From Acidimicrobiaceae bacterium (GTDB lineage: Bacteria > Actinomycetota > Acidimicrobiia > Acidimicrobiales > RAAP-2): a stretch of 64,000 nucleotides of DNA. Positions 33,487-42,247 of the stretch are shown one piece after another (positions within the stretch are counted from its first letter, which is position 1; each line of letters starts with the position of its first letter). Below the pieces are notes generated by a model, which saw nothing but the letters and a program-made list of their open reading frames with translations, ran no database searches and was not told where the DNA came from. The translations under genes and the position numbers were made by a program. The DNA lies in assembly GCA_003132205.1 (NCBI GenBank), contig PKWY01000038.1:1-64000 (forward strand). Reading direction: 5' to 3'.

Positions 33487-34302
33487 GTGCTCGAGTGCGT
33501 CATAAATATCTCAGAGGGCCGCGACGTCGCGCTGCTCGACGCGCTTTCGATCTCCGCGGGCCCTTCGCTGCGTGACCGCCACGCGGACCCCTCTCACCAC
33601 CGTTCGGTCTTCACGCTGATCAACGAGCCCGAAGAACTCGCCCGCGACGTGCGTTCGCTCGTCGCGAAGGCGTTCGAGCTGCTCGATCTTTCGCGCCACC
33701 ACGGGGTGCACCCGCGCTTCGGGGTCGTCGACGTCGTTCCCTTCGTAGCCCTCGATCCGGCCAAGGAGACCGAGGCCCTGAACCTGCGTGATGCGACGGC
33801 GCGGTGGATCGCGGACTCCTTCGCGGTGCCGACCTTCCTTTACGGGCCTCTGGCGAACGCCGCGGCGCGCACCCTGCCCGAGGTGCGAAGGGGGGCTTTC
33901 CGCGGGCTCATCCCCGACTTCGGTCCCCACCAGGCATCTGCGACCAAGGGCGCGGTCGCCGTGGGCACGCGGCCGGTGCTCGTCGCCTGGAATCTATGGC
34001 TTCACGACGCGACCTTGGAGAAGGCCCGCGAGATCGCCCGGCTCCTGCGCGGCCCCTACGTGCGCTCGTTGGCCTTCGCGGTGGGCGATCAGGTGCAGGT
34101 CAGCTGCAACCTCATCGACGTCTCGAAGGTTCGTCCGTCCGAGGTCTACGACCGGGTGCTCGCCGCGCTGTCGGCTGGGGAAGGAATCAGCCGGTCAGAG
34201 GTGGTGGGGCTGGTGCCCAGGTCGCTGCTGGAGTCCGAGGACCCCGCTCGATGGGCGCAGCTGGGGCTCGACCCGGGCGCTACGATCGAGGCCCGGAGCT
34301 AA
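33487..34302 (+). CDS. Glutamate formiminotransferase
   Basis: From GTG 33487 the 271-residue product reads LECVINISEGRD, the opening of the formiminotransferase domain, followed by RHHGVHPRFGVVDVVPFVAL (His and Pro of the active-site loop, about 70-90) and GPHQASATKGAVAVGTRPVLV (about 145-165). The enzyme moves the formimino group of N-formiminoglutamate to tetrahydrofolate. The cyclodeaminase half found in animal FTCD is absent, as is common in bacteria. It lies 5 kb from the hut operon and on the other strand. An in-frame TTG at 33478 is an alternative start. Confidence 0.85.
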   Translation: MLECVINISEGRDVALLDALSISAGPSLRDRHADPSHHRSVFTLINEPEELARDVRSLVAKAFELLDLSRHHGVHPRFGVVDVVPFVALDPAKETEALNLRDATARWIADSFAVPTFLYGPLANAAARTLPEVRRGAFRGLIPDFGPHQASATKGAVAVGTRPVLVAWNLWLHDATLEKAREIARLLRGPYVRSLAFAVGDQVQVSCNLIDVSKVRPSEVYDRVLAALSAGEGISRSEVVGLVPRSLLESEDPARWAQLGLDPGATIEARS

Positions 34303-34306
34303 GGGG

Positions 34307-34582
34307 TCAACCGGCCTGCGAACGGCGTTCGATGGCGCGCGCACGGCGCAGTCGGCGGCGCTCGCGCTCGCTCATGCCGCCCCAGATGCCGAACTTCTCA
34401 CCGTTGTCGAGGGCGAATTCGAGGCAGTCGCCACGAACAACACAACCACGGCAAACCTCTTTGGCTTCACGAGTTGAGGCACCGCGCTCGGGAAAAAACA
34501 GATCAGGGTCCACACCCATGCAGTTGGCACGAGCCTGCCAACCGCGATCTTCCATGCCGCTCATCAAGTCAACAATCTCCAT
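34307..34582 (-). CDS. WhiB family iron-sulfur transcription regulator
   Basis: A 91-residue WhiB protein with the four cluster ligands C21, C44, C47 and C53, the GIWGGMSERERR turn (about 65-76) and a basic C-terminal tail (RRLRRARAIERR). These [4Fe-4S] proteins bind the principal sigma factor region 4 and respond to O2 or NO. The short form and tail recall WhiB1/WhiB2 types that control division or essential growth genes. It has its own promoter and a GGGGAGG ribosome site. Convergent with the formiminotransferase gene, 4 bases apart. Confidence 0.93.
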   Translation of the reverse strand: MEIVDLMSGMEDRGWQARANCMGVDPDLFFPERGASTREAKEVCRGCVVRGDCLEFALDNGEKFGIWGGMSERERRRLRRARAIERRSQAG

Positions 34583-34637
34583 GTTGCATTCCTCCCCGTC
34601 GGAGGCTCTTCGCCACCGATGTAATTACAACGGTGTC

Positions 34638-34666
34638 ATTGTGTCGGGGTTTCAGCGGAATTGCAA
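34638..34666 (-). promoter_or_regulatory. Possible promoter of the WhiB gene
   Basis: On the minus strand TTGCAA (34661-34666), 17 bases and CACAAT (34638-34643) form a reasonable sigma-70-like pair about 55 bases before the ATG. The AT-rich stretch around it contrasts with the GC-rich flanks. Confidence 0.4.
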
Positions 34667-34711
34667 ATTGAATTTATGGACTTCCTGATGAACGGTACTT
34701 TTAAGAATCAC

Positions 34712-36706
34712 TCAGCCGGCCCGGCGGCTGCGCACGAAGTCGTCGAGGGCGTAAACGCCCAGCTCATCGACCGAGGTGTAGAAAGTCCTGCCTCCGTTGA
34801 CCCGGCCGATCTGCTCAACGAACGGGAACTGGCTTCTTTCGATGTCGAGGGCGAAGATATTGATCGTGACGCCGGCCTTCGTGCAGCGAAGCACCTCGGC
34901 CATGGTCCGCTCGAGCGTCTCGTGGACGGGGGGCCATGAGAAGAACGGCTCGCCGTTGTCCATGAGGTGGGCGGTCGGCTCGCCGTCGGTCACGACCACG
35001 ATCTGGCGCTCGCCGCGCTCGGCGCGCATCAGGTGTCGGCTGAGCGCGAGGGCGTGCTGCAGGTTGGTGCCGTAGGCGTAGTCGATGGTGAGCGCGGGAA
35101 TATCCTCGATCCGCAGCTCCTGGGCTGTTTCGCCGAATCCCACGACCGCGACGAAGTCCCTCGGGAACTTGGTGCGGATCAACTGGGTGAGCGCCAGCAC
35201 CATCTTCTTCGCGGGGACCAGATTGCCGCGCATGGCCATCGAGAGCGAGAGGTCGATCGCAAAGACCGTCGCCGAGCGCCGGGTGGCCTCGTACTCCTCG
35301 ACTTCGAAGTCGTCCGGGTGCAGCTTCACCGGCGTGCCGGGGCCCTGGCGGAAGATCGCGTTTCGAAGGGTCTTGGGCAGGTGCAGCGCGAATGGCTCGC
35401 CGGGCTCCCAGGGCTTCGAGGTCTCCTCGCGGTCCCCCCCGCGCGCCACGGTTGCCTCGCGATGCGATCCGAGCGTCGGCGAATTGCGCAGTTGGGCGAA
35501 GAGGTCCTTCAGCGCCTGTTGCCCGATCTGGCGGATCCCCTTCGGGCTGAGTTCGAGGCGTCCGCCGTCACGGTTGACGAAACCCTTGTCCTTCAGTCCC
35601 TTCAGAGCCTTCTGCAAGCGCGCCACGTGGGTCGCGGCGTCGTTGCCGAGGTTTCGCCGCACCGCCTCGACGTCGACTTCGGGAAGCCCCTGGGCGGCGT
35701 TCGCCCGGCCGAGGAAGTCCTCCAGGTTCTTCAACTCCCCCAGCTGCTCGGCGACCGAAGTGGCGTCGGCGAAGGACGATCCGTCCTGGCCGCGCATGCG
35801 GTGCGCGCGGTTCCAGTCGATGTCGGGGGTCGCCTGGCGCAGGTTCGAGACCAGTCGATTCATGGAGAAGTTCAGCTCCATGTTCTCCATCATCTGGCCG
35901 AAGAGGGCCCGCAGCTGGCCCTGCTGCTCCGCGGAGAGCGAATTGAACATCGCTTCGGCGGCGGCGGCGCGCTCGGCCATCGCCCGGATGACGTCCTCGA
36001 GGTTCTCGGCGCCGGGGAAGAAGTCGCCGAACTTCTCCATGAAGTCGTCGAAGCTCGGATCGAGGTCCTCGCCCCGGCGGTCCTGTTCGATCATGGTCGA
36101 CAGCGCGTCCATCATCTCGCGCATGCGCGCCAGCTCCTCGGGGTCGGGCTTGCCGAGGAACTCCTTGCTCTGCTCGAAGTAGGTGTTCAGCACGTCCTGT
36201 TGAAGCTCGGACATCATCTGCTCGAACTCCTCGCGGGCCTCGGAGGAGACGAACTCGTAGTCGCGGTAGCTCGCAAGGCGCTCGGCGAGGCGCTCGCTCA
36301 TGAGGTCGCGCTGCATGAACTTCGACTGGACGAGGTCCCTCGTCACCTCCCTTCGCCGCTCGTCGCCAGACTCCTCGGCCTCGGCGAGCAGGTCCTCGAG
36401 CTCGCTGCCCTCCAGGGCCTCGATGTCCTCGAGCCAGTCGCGGTAGCGCTGCAGCTCGCCGTCGGGGTCGCCCTGCTGCTCGAGCTCGCGGCGCTTCGCG
36501 CGGGTGCGCTCCAGAAGGTCGCGCAACCCCTCGATCCGCTCGCCTTCGGCGTCGGTGAAGCCGTCGCGCAGCAGCCGGTCCATCGCCTCTTCGAGGTCGC
36601 CGCTCTCCATGAAATCGTCCGCCAGCAGCCGCAACATCTCCTCCGCGTCGAGGTCGTTGAAGTCGTCGTCGTCGTTGAAGCGACGAAAGCCGTAGCGAAC
36701 GGGCAC
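34712..36706 (-). CDS. VWA-domain protein (partner of the MoxR ATPase)
   Basis: Starting at GTG 36706, which overlaps the MoxR stop by one base (TAGTG), the product has 664 residues. The first two thirds are acidic and helical with many Glu/Arg pairs (LRDLLERTRAKRRELEQQGD). The C-terminal third is a von Willebrand A domain with the metal-site motif FAIDLSLSMAM (DxSxS), the Thr site near YAYGTNLQ and the final Asp near VVVTDGEPTAH. MoxR-VWA pairs act like metal-chelatase or chaperone machines that remodel target enzymes. A longer in-frame extension (to 36994) lies inside the MoxR gene and is not real. Confidence 0.87.
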   Translation of the reverse strand: MPVRYGFRRFNDDDDFNDLDAEEMLRLLADDFMESGDLEEAMDRLLRDGFTDAEGERIEGLRDLLERTRAKRRELEQQGDPDGELQRYRDWLEDIEALEGSELEDLLAEAEESGDERRREVTRDLVQSKFMQRDLMSERLAERLASYRDYEFVSSEAREEFEQMMSELQQDVLNTYFEQSKEFLGKPDPEELARMREMMDALSTMIEQDRRGEDLDPSFDDFMEKFGDFFPGAENLEDVIRAMAERAAAAEAMFNSLSAEQQGQLRALFGQMMENMELNFSMNRLVSNLRQATPDIDWNRAHRMRGQDGSSFADATSVAEQLGELKNLEDFLGRANAAQGLPEVDVEAVRRNLGNDAATHVARLQKALKGLKDKGFVNRDGGRLELSPKGIRQIGQQALKDLFAQLRNSPTLGSHREATVARGGDREETSKPWEPGEPFALHLPKTLRNAIFRQGPGTPVKLHPDDFEVEEYEATRRSATVFAIDLSLSMAMRGNLVPAKKMVLALTQLIRTKFPRDFVAVVGFGETAQELRIEDIPALTIDYAYGTNLQHALALSRHLMRAERGERQIVVVTDGEPTAHLMDNGEPFFSWPPVHETLERTMAEVLRCTKAGVTINIFALDIERSQFPFVEQIGRVNGGRTFYTSVDELGVYALDDFVRSRRAG

Positions 36707-38130
36707 TAGCGGTTCCTCGAGCGGTAGAGGGCCCGGGCCCCCGAGGCGTCCTTCGCCAATCGCTTCGTGAGGTACAGGCCCTCGAGGATGAACTCGGTCG
36801 CCGACGCCAGCTCGCCGTCCGAGGCGCCCGGACCGGCGACGCGGCGCACGGGTTCTTCGAGGGCGGGCATCGCCGCGAGGACGGCCAGGTAGTCCTTGTC
36901 GGGCAGGTCGTCGCCGGTGTGCACGATGGCTTCTGAGCTGAAGGCCTCGACGATCGCGGGCGCCTCCTCGAGCAGCACGTGCTCGGCGAAGCACTGGCGA
37001 ACGGCGAGCGCGACGAGCGCCGCGATCACCTGGTCGGAGTCGCTGTCATCCATGGTGTCGAACTCGATCTTGCCCTGGGTCGACTGGACCATGGCGCTGA
37101 GGTCGCTCACGCGCGGCACGACCGACTCGTCGTGCGTGCGAAGTGTTCGACGCAGCGCGTTCGCGACGACCGTCTCGTAGTTCGCGATCGACAGGCGCAC
37201 CGACACGCCGGAGCTCTGGGAGATGACGTGGCTCTTGCGCGCGACGTGGCTGACGCGCGCGACGATGTCGTCGATGAACCAGGGGATCTTGATCGGCTTG
37301 GGCGACGTCGGCAGCTTCGCCTCCTGGTGGATGATCGCGATCTCGGTCGTGATCTCGTAGGGGTAGTGCGTGCGGATCTGGGAGCCGAAGCGGTCCTTCA
37401 GCGGGGTGATGAGCCGTCCCCGGTTGGTGTAGTCCTCGGGATTGGCCGTCGCCACCACCAGCACGTCGATGTCGAGTCGCACCAGGTGCCCGCGGATCTG
37501 CACGTCGCGCTCCTCGAGCACGTTGAGCAAGCCCACCTGGATGCGCTCGGAAAGGTCGGGCAGCTCGTTCATCGCGAAGATGCCCCGGTTGGACTTCGGG
37601 ACGAGCCCGTAGGAGAGCGCGCGGGGATCGTCGAGGAAGAGCCCGCCCGCGACCTTGATGGGGTCGACCTCACCAATGAGGTCGGCCATGGAGGTGTCGG
37701 GGGACGCAAGCTTCTCCGCGAAGCGCCTCGTGCGGTGGACCCAGGCGATCGGCGTGTCATCGCCCTTCTGCGCGATCAAGTCGATGGCGTACGCGGAAAT
37801 CGGCGCGTAGGGGTCGTCGCGGACCTCCGAGCCCTCGACGATCGGCAGCCACTCGTCGAGCAGCTCCACCAGCGAACGGATCATGCGGGTCTTCGCCTGT
37901 CCGCGCTCGCCCAGCAGGATGATGTCGTGCCCGGCGAGCAGCGCCGTCTCGAGCTGGGGCAGCACGGAGTCCTCGTAGCCGAGCACCGCCGACATCAGGG
38001 GGCGGCCTTCGCTCAGGCGTTGTTCGAGGTTGACGCGCAGCTCTTCGCGAACCGACTTGGACAGGTAGCCCGATTGGCGAAGCGCGCCCAGGGTGGTTGG
38101 AAGTTCTTTGGGGGCGATTGGTGTACTCAT
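36706..38130 (-). CDS. MoxR-type AAA+ ATPase
   Basis: A 474-residue AAA+ protein. Walker A is LLGERGQAKTRM (about residue 72), Walker B/sensor region includes RGIFAMNELPDLSERIQVGL (about 193-212), and the ATANPEDYTNRGRLITPLKDRF segment (about 233-255) carries sensor 1 and the arginine finger. It belongs to the magnesium-chelatase-I/MoxR branch. It is coupled to the VWA gene that follows. Together they probably load a metal or cofactor or refold a partner enzyme; the partner is not evident here. Confidence 0.88.
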   Translation of the reverse strand: MSTPIAPKELPTTLGALRQSGYLSKSVREELRVNLEQRLSEGRPLMSAVLGYEDSVLPQLETALLAGHDIILLGERGQAKTRMIRSLVELLDEWLPIVEGSEVRDDPYAPISAYAIDLIAQKGDDTPIAWVHRTRRFAEKLASPDTSMADLIGEVDPIKVAGGLFLDDPRALSYGLVPKSNRGIFAMNELPDLSERIQVGLLNVLEERDVQIRGHLVRLDIDVLVVATANPEDYTNRGRLITPLKDRFGSQIRTHYPYEITTEIAIIHQEAKLPTSPKPIKIPWFIDDIVARVSHVARKSHVISQSSGVSVRLSIANYETVVANALRRTLRTHDESVVPRVSDLSAMVQSTQGKIEFDTMDDSDSDQVIAALVALAVRQCFAEHVLLEEAPAIVEAFSSEAIVHTGDDLPDKDYLAVLAAMPALEEPVRRVAGPGASDGELASATEFILEGLYLTKRLAKDASGARALYRSRNR

Positions 38131-38185
38131 GTATCTACCTTAGGAGGCACGGAGTTGAGTTGATCTACCTGTCTTGACTGAGGAT

Positions 38186-39331
38186 TCAGCCGGCGCCGGT
38201 CGTCGTCGTGGCCCCGGAACCCGTCGTGGTGGTGGTGCTGGAAGTGCCGGTCGTGCCAGTGGTCGTCGTGGTTGTCGTGGTCGTCGTCGAGCGGCAACCC
38301 GGACCGGTCAGGTGCAGGCGTTGCGGCTGGACGGCGGTGATCGAGGATCTCACGCCGGGACTCGTCCAGTCGCACGACCAGGAGTTCGGCTCGGCGAGGG
38401 CGACGAAGAAGTCCCGCAGCCAGCCGGTCTCGTAGATCGAGGGACTGTGCTCCGACAACGGCAGCTGGACCGCGAACACGCCGCCCGGCGCGTGAAGCGC
38501 GGTCTTCGAGGCCCCGAGGATCGGCCAGTACGGATTCATATCGAGTTCCATTCCGCTCACCACCCCGGCGCCGACGAGCGCCTCGCCCAGTTGGGCGATG
38601 TCGACGTGGCTCATGGTGGCGACGAAGATCAGATTCCCGTTGGCGTCAACGCCGAGTCCCGTGCGCGGCGTGAGCGGGTTGTGGTTGAGTGGCGACCCCC
38701 ACTGGGCCCAGTTGGTCGGGTTGGCGCTCGCGCTCAGCCTCGAATTCTGGACGAGCGGTCGAAGATTCTGGCGGTAGGCGATGGCGTGGAAGTCCTTGGC
38801 GGGAAACGTCGAGCTGCCCCACACGCCCATGCTCCAGTGGCCGTGCGCGTTGATCGCAATGGTCATGTCCCCGACGACCAATGGCTCGAGGACGACGCCG
38901 TCGACGACCGCTCCACCGCTGTTCGCGGCCTTCTTGAAAGCGCCGTTGAAGACCGCCACGACCCCGGCGAGCCCCTCGGAGGGCCAGAAGATCGCCGGAC
39001 CGGCGTCGGCGGGAACCTCGCCGGACTTGGCGGGCGGATCAATCAAACCGACGTGCCAGCGCAGCAACGTAGTTCGAGCCCGAAGGCGAAGCACACGAAA
39101 GGCCGCCGGGCCAACGATCTCGTTCTTGTAGTCGACCATCACGCCGCGCGCCGATGAGCTGGCGACCGCCCAACTCGGCTGCGCTCGTTCCCGTGGCACG
39201 GTCGTGGTCGTCGTTGACGACGTCGACGACGTCGACGACGTCGACGTGGTCGCGTTGTTGAAGGCGAAGATCGATCCCAATCCCGCCGCGAGCAGCAGTG
39301 CGGCGGCGGGAAGTAGAGCGACTCGGGTCAT
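38186..39331 (-). CDS. Secreted phosphodiester glycosidase (NAGPA-like) domain protein
   Basis: A 381-residue exported protein. It has a signal peptide or N-terminal anchor (about 1-24), a Ser/Thr-rich linker (about 27-45), a NAGPA domain (VVAVFNGAFKKAANSGGAVV, about 124-143; GLGVDANGNLIFVATM, about 227-242; GMELDMNPYW near 268) and a C-terminal poly-Thr/Ser tail. The domain is related to the enzyme that uncovers mannose-6-phosphate in animals; bacterial relatives probably cleave sugar phosphodiesters in wall polymers or exopolysaccharide. The Thr-rich ends look like glycosylated stalks. Separate transcription unit upstream of MoxR. Confidence 0.82.
   Translation of the reverse strand: MTRVALLPAAALLLAAGLGSIFAFNNATTSTSSTSSTSSTTTTTVPRERAQPSWAVASSSARGVMVDYKNEIVGPAAFRVLRLRARTTLLRWHVGLIDPPAKSGEVPADAGPAIFWPSEGLAGVVAVFNGAFKKAANSGGAVVDGVVLEPLVVGDMTIAINAHGHWSMGVWGSSTFPAKDFHAIAYRQNLRPLVQNSRLSASANPTNWAQWGSPLNHNPLTPRTGLGVDANGNLIFVATMSHVDIAQLGEALVGAGVVSGMELDMNPYWPILGASKTALHAPGGVFAVQLPLSEHSPSIYETGWLRDFFVALAEPNSWSCDWTSPGVRSSITAVQPQRLHLTGPGCRSTTTTTTTTTTGTTGTSSTTTTTGSGATTTTGAG
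39212..39247. repeat. GTCGACGAC-type tandem repeat inside the secreted protein gene
   Basis: A 9-base unit repeats about four times and codes the STSSTSST linker on the minus strand. Probably replication-slippage-prone; no separate role seen. Confidence 0.6.
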
Positions 39332-39410
39332 CCTTCCAGTCTTGCTGATGCCGACCAGGGCGTCGTTCGGCGAAGGCCCGTGTGTCCGAGCGCCCCCGGT
39401 CTTCGCCGCG

Positions 39411-40574
39411 TCAGCGCTTCGCGCGCAGCGTCGTCGCCACCAGCGCCGAACCCGGGCGGTAGGCCAGGTGCGCCGCCCGCGGGGCGTCGAGGATCAACAG
39501 GTCGGCGCGCGCGCCCGGCTTCAGATGACCGATATCGTCGCGCCGAAGGGCCCTCGCCCCTCCGAGGGTGGCGCACCAGAGCGCCTCGTCCGGCGTCATC
39601 GTCATCTCGCGAACGGCGAGGGCGATGATGAAACCCATGCTCGTGACGTAGGAGCTGCCCGGGTTGCAGTCGGTCGCGATCGCGACCGTGACCCCGGCGT
39701 CGATCATTCGCCGCGCCGACGGATACCGGGAACGGGTGGAGAAGTCCGCCCCGGGCAGGAGCGTGGCGACGGTCCCGGACCCCGCGAGCAGCGCGATGTC
39801 GGAATCGCTCACGAACGTGCAGTGATCCACGCTCGCCGCGTCGAGCTCGATGGCGAGGCGGATGCCGCCGGTTTCACCCAGCTGGTTGCCGTGCAGGCGC
39901 AGCTCGAGTCCCGCCGCGCGCGCGGCGAGCAGCACCTCGCGCGACTCGTCGACGCTGAAGGCCCCGCGGTCGCAGAACACGTCGGCCCACCTCGCGTGGT
40001 CCTTGCACGACTCGAGCATCTCCCCCTTCACGAGCTCCACGTACCCGTCGCGATCGTGGGCGAACTCGACGGGCACCACGTGGGCCCCGAGGAAGGTGAC
40101 CTCGTCGGTGAACTCGGACGCCAGCCCGACGAGGCGGGCCTCTCCGGCGACGTTCAACTCGTAGCCCGACTTGATCTCCATGGTCGTGACCCCGCCGGCG
40201 AGCAGCTGCGCGGCCCGATGCGAGGTCAGCGCCCGAAGTTCGTCGCTCGAGGCGGCGCGGGTGGCGTTGACGGTGAGCCCGATGCCGCCGCCGTCGTAGC
40301 GCTCCCCCGCCATGCGCGCCTCGAACTCCTCGGAGCGTTCGCCGGCGAAAACGAGGTGCGTGTGCGAGTCAACGAATCCCGGCACGACGGCGCGGCCGCC
40401 CGCGTCGATGAATTCGTCCGCGGACGGCGCATCGGCGGAAGGTCCCACCCAGAGGACGCGCTCCTCGTCGAGGACGATGGCGGCGTCGCGCAGTCGCCCC
40501 ATGAGCGTCTCGTCGCCGAGCGAGGGATCGTTGGTGGTGAGCTCGCCGATGCGGCCAATGACGCGGGTGACCAT
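39411..40574 (-). CDS. hutI: Imidazolonepropionase
   Basis: Starting at ATG 40574 (overlapping the hutU stop as ATGA), the 387-residue amidohydrolase-fold enzyme hydrolyses 4-imidazolone-5-propionate to N-formiminoglutamate, the third step of histidine breakdown. Metal-site motifs are GFVDSHTHLVFAG (about 67-79), GAHVVPVEF (about 165), LRLHGNQLGETGG (about 222) and IATDCNPGSS (about 296-305). Full length. It is the last gene of the hut operon. An in-frame extension to 40796 lies inside hutU and is not real. Confidence 0.92.
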   Translation of the reverse strand: MVTRVIGRIGELTTNDPSLGDETLMGRLRDAAIVLDEERVLWVGPSADAPSADEFIDAGGRAVVPGFVDSHTHLVFAGERSEEFEARMAGERYDGGGIGLTVNATRAASSDELRALTSHRAAQLLAGGVTTMEIKSGYELNVAGEARLVGLASEFTDEVTFLGAHVVPVEFAHDRDGYVELVKGEMLESCKDHARWADVFCDRGAFSVDESREVLLAARAAGLELRLHGNQLGETGGIRLAIELDAASVDHCTFVSDSDIALLAGSGTVATLLPGADFSTRSRYPSARRMIDAGVTVAIATDCNPGSSYVTSMGFIIALAVREMTMTPDEALWCATLGGARALRRDDIGHLKPGARADLLILDAPRAAHLAYRPGSALVATTLRAKR

Positions 40575-42229
40575 CAGCCCTCGCGCATCGGAATGCGCAC
40601 GCCACGCTCGCGGGCGGCCTCGTCGGCCAACTCGTAGCCCGCGTCCACGTGGCGGATGACACCCATGCCCGGGTCGTTCGTGAGGACCCGTTCGAGCTTC
40701 TGGCGCGCGAGCGCGGTGCCGTCGGCGACGCAGACCTGGCCCGCATGGATCGAGCGTCCCATCCCGACGCCCCCGCCCTGGTGGATCGAGACCCACGACG
40801 CGCCCGACGCCGTGTTCACGAGCGCGTTGAGCAGCGGCCAGTCGGCGATGGCGTCGGATCCGTCGAGCATCGACTCGGTCTCGCGGTAGGGGGACGCGAC
40901 CGACCCGCTGTCGAGGTGGTCGCGTCCGATGACGATCGGCGCCGACACCTCGCCCGACGCGACGAGGTCGTTGAAGGCGACGCCCGCCTTGTCACGCTCG
41001 CCGTAACCGAGCCAGCAGATCCTCGCGGGCAGCCCCTGGAAGGCGACCTTCTCCTGGGCCTTCGTTATCCAACGGTGCAGCCCCTCGTTCTCCGGGAAGA
41101 GGTCCAGGACCGCCTGATCGGTCCTCGCGATGTCCTTCGGGTCGCCCGACAAGGCCGCCCAGCGGAAGGGGCCCTTGCCCTCGCAGAAGAGGGGACGTAT
41201 GTAGGCGGGCACGAATCCCGGAAAGTCGAAGGCGCGCGGGTATCCGCCGAGCTGGGCCTCGCCGCGGATCGAGTTGCCGTAGTCGAAGACCTCCGAACCC
41301 CGGTCCATGAAGCCGACCATCGCCTCAACCTGCTTCGCCATCGACTGGCGCGCGCGGTCGGTGAACTCCTCGGGCTTCTTGTCGGCGTAGTCGTGCCAGT
41401 CGCCGAGCTCGATGCCCTCGGGAAGGTAGCTCAAGGGATCGTGCGCCGAGGTCTGGTCGGTGACGATGTCCACCTCGACCCCGCGGCGCAGCAGTTCGGC
41501 GAAGATCGTCGCGGCGTTGCCGAGCAGCCCGACGCTGAGGGCGCGCCGTTCCTTCTTCGCCGCCAGCACGCGCGAAAGGGCTTCCTCGAGATCGCTCGTC
41601 CACTCGTCGAGGTAGCGATGCTGGACCCGGCGCTCGAGTCGCGCGGGATCAACGTCAACGCAGAGGCAGACCCCGTCGTTCATGGTCACCGCGAGCGGCT
41701 GGGCGCCGCCCATGCCGCCGGCGCCGCCCGTCAGGGTGAGCGTCCCAGCCAAGGTGCCGTTGAACCTCTTCGCCGCCACCGCGGCGAACGTCTCGTAGGT
41801 GCCCTGGAGGATCCCCTGGGTCCCGATGTAGATCCACGAGCCCGCGGTCATCTGGCCGTACATGGTGAGCCCCAACGCCTCGAGACGGCGGAACTCGGGC
41901 CACGTCGCCCAGTCCCCCACCAGGTTGGAGTTGGCGATCAGCACTCGCGGCGCCCATTCGTGGGTCTGGAACACCCCGACCGGGCGGCCCGACTGCACCA
42001 GCATCGTCTCGTCGCCCTTCAGGGTCTGGAGCGTGCGCACGAGCGCGTCGAAACTTCGCCAGTCCCTCGCGGCCCGGCCGGTTCCCCCGTAGACCACGAG
42101 GTCGTCGGGTCGTTCGGCGACCTCGGGATCGAGGTTGTTCTGCAGCATGCGCAGCGCCGCTTCCTGGGGCCAACCGAGGGTCGACAGCGTTGTTCCCCTT
42201 GCCGCTCGAACGGGACGGGCACCTTCCAT
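40574..42229 (-). CDS. hutU: Urocanate hydratase
   Basis: A 551-residue NAD-dependent enzyme converting urocanate to imidazolonepropionate. Family blocks include [11 protein letters not shown], the substrate loop [20 protein letters not shown] (about 78-97), the NAD site [19 protein letters not shown] (about 165-183) and the [23 protein letters not shown] block ([13 protein letters not shown], about 488-500) near the C-terminus. Length matches the family. It follows hutH by 18 bases and overlaps hutI by 3 bases. Confidence 0.95.
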   Translation of the reverse strand: MEGARPVRAARGTTLSTLGWPQEAALRMLQNNLDPEVAERPDDLVVYGGTGRAARDWRSFDALVRTLQTLKGDETMLVQSGRPVGVFQTHEWAPRVLIANSNLVGDWATWPEFRRLEALGLTMYGQMTAGSWIYIGTQGILQGTYETFAAVAAKRFNGTLAGTLTLTGGAGGMGGAQPLAVTMNDGVCLCVDVDPARLERRVQHRYLDEWTSDLEEALSRVLAAKKERRALSVGLLGNAATIFAELLRRGVEVDIVTDQTSAHDPLSYLPEGIELGDWHDYADKKPEEFTDRARQSMAKQVEAMVGFMDRGSEVFDYGNSIRGEAQLGGYPRAFDFPGFVPAYIRPLFCEGKGPFRWAALSGDPKDIARTDQAVLDLFPENEGLHRWITKAQEKVAFQGLPARICWLGYGERDKAGVAFNDLVASGEVSAPIVIGRDHLDSGSVASPYRETESMLDGSDAIADWPLLNALVNTASGASWVSIHQGGGVGMGRSIHAGQVCVADGTALARQKLERVLTNDPGMGVIRHVDAGYELADEAARERGVRIPMREG

Positions 42230-42247
42230 GGCTTCTCCTTAGACGTT

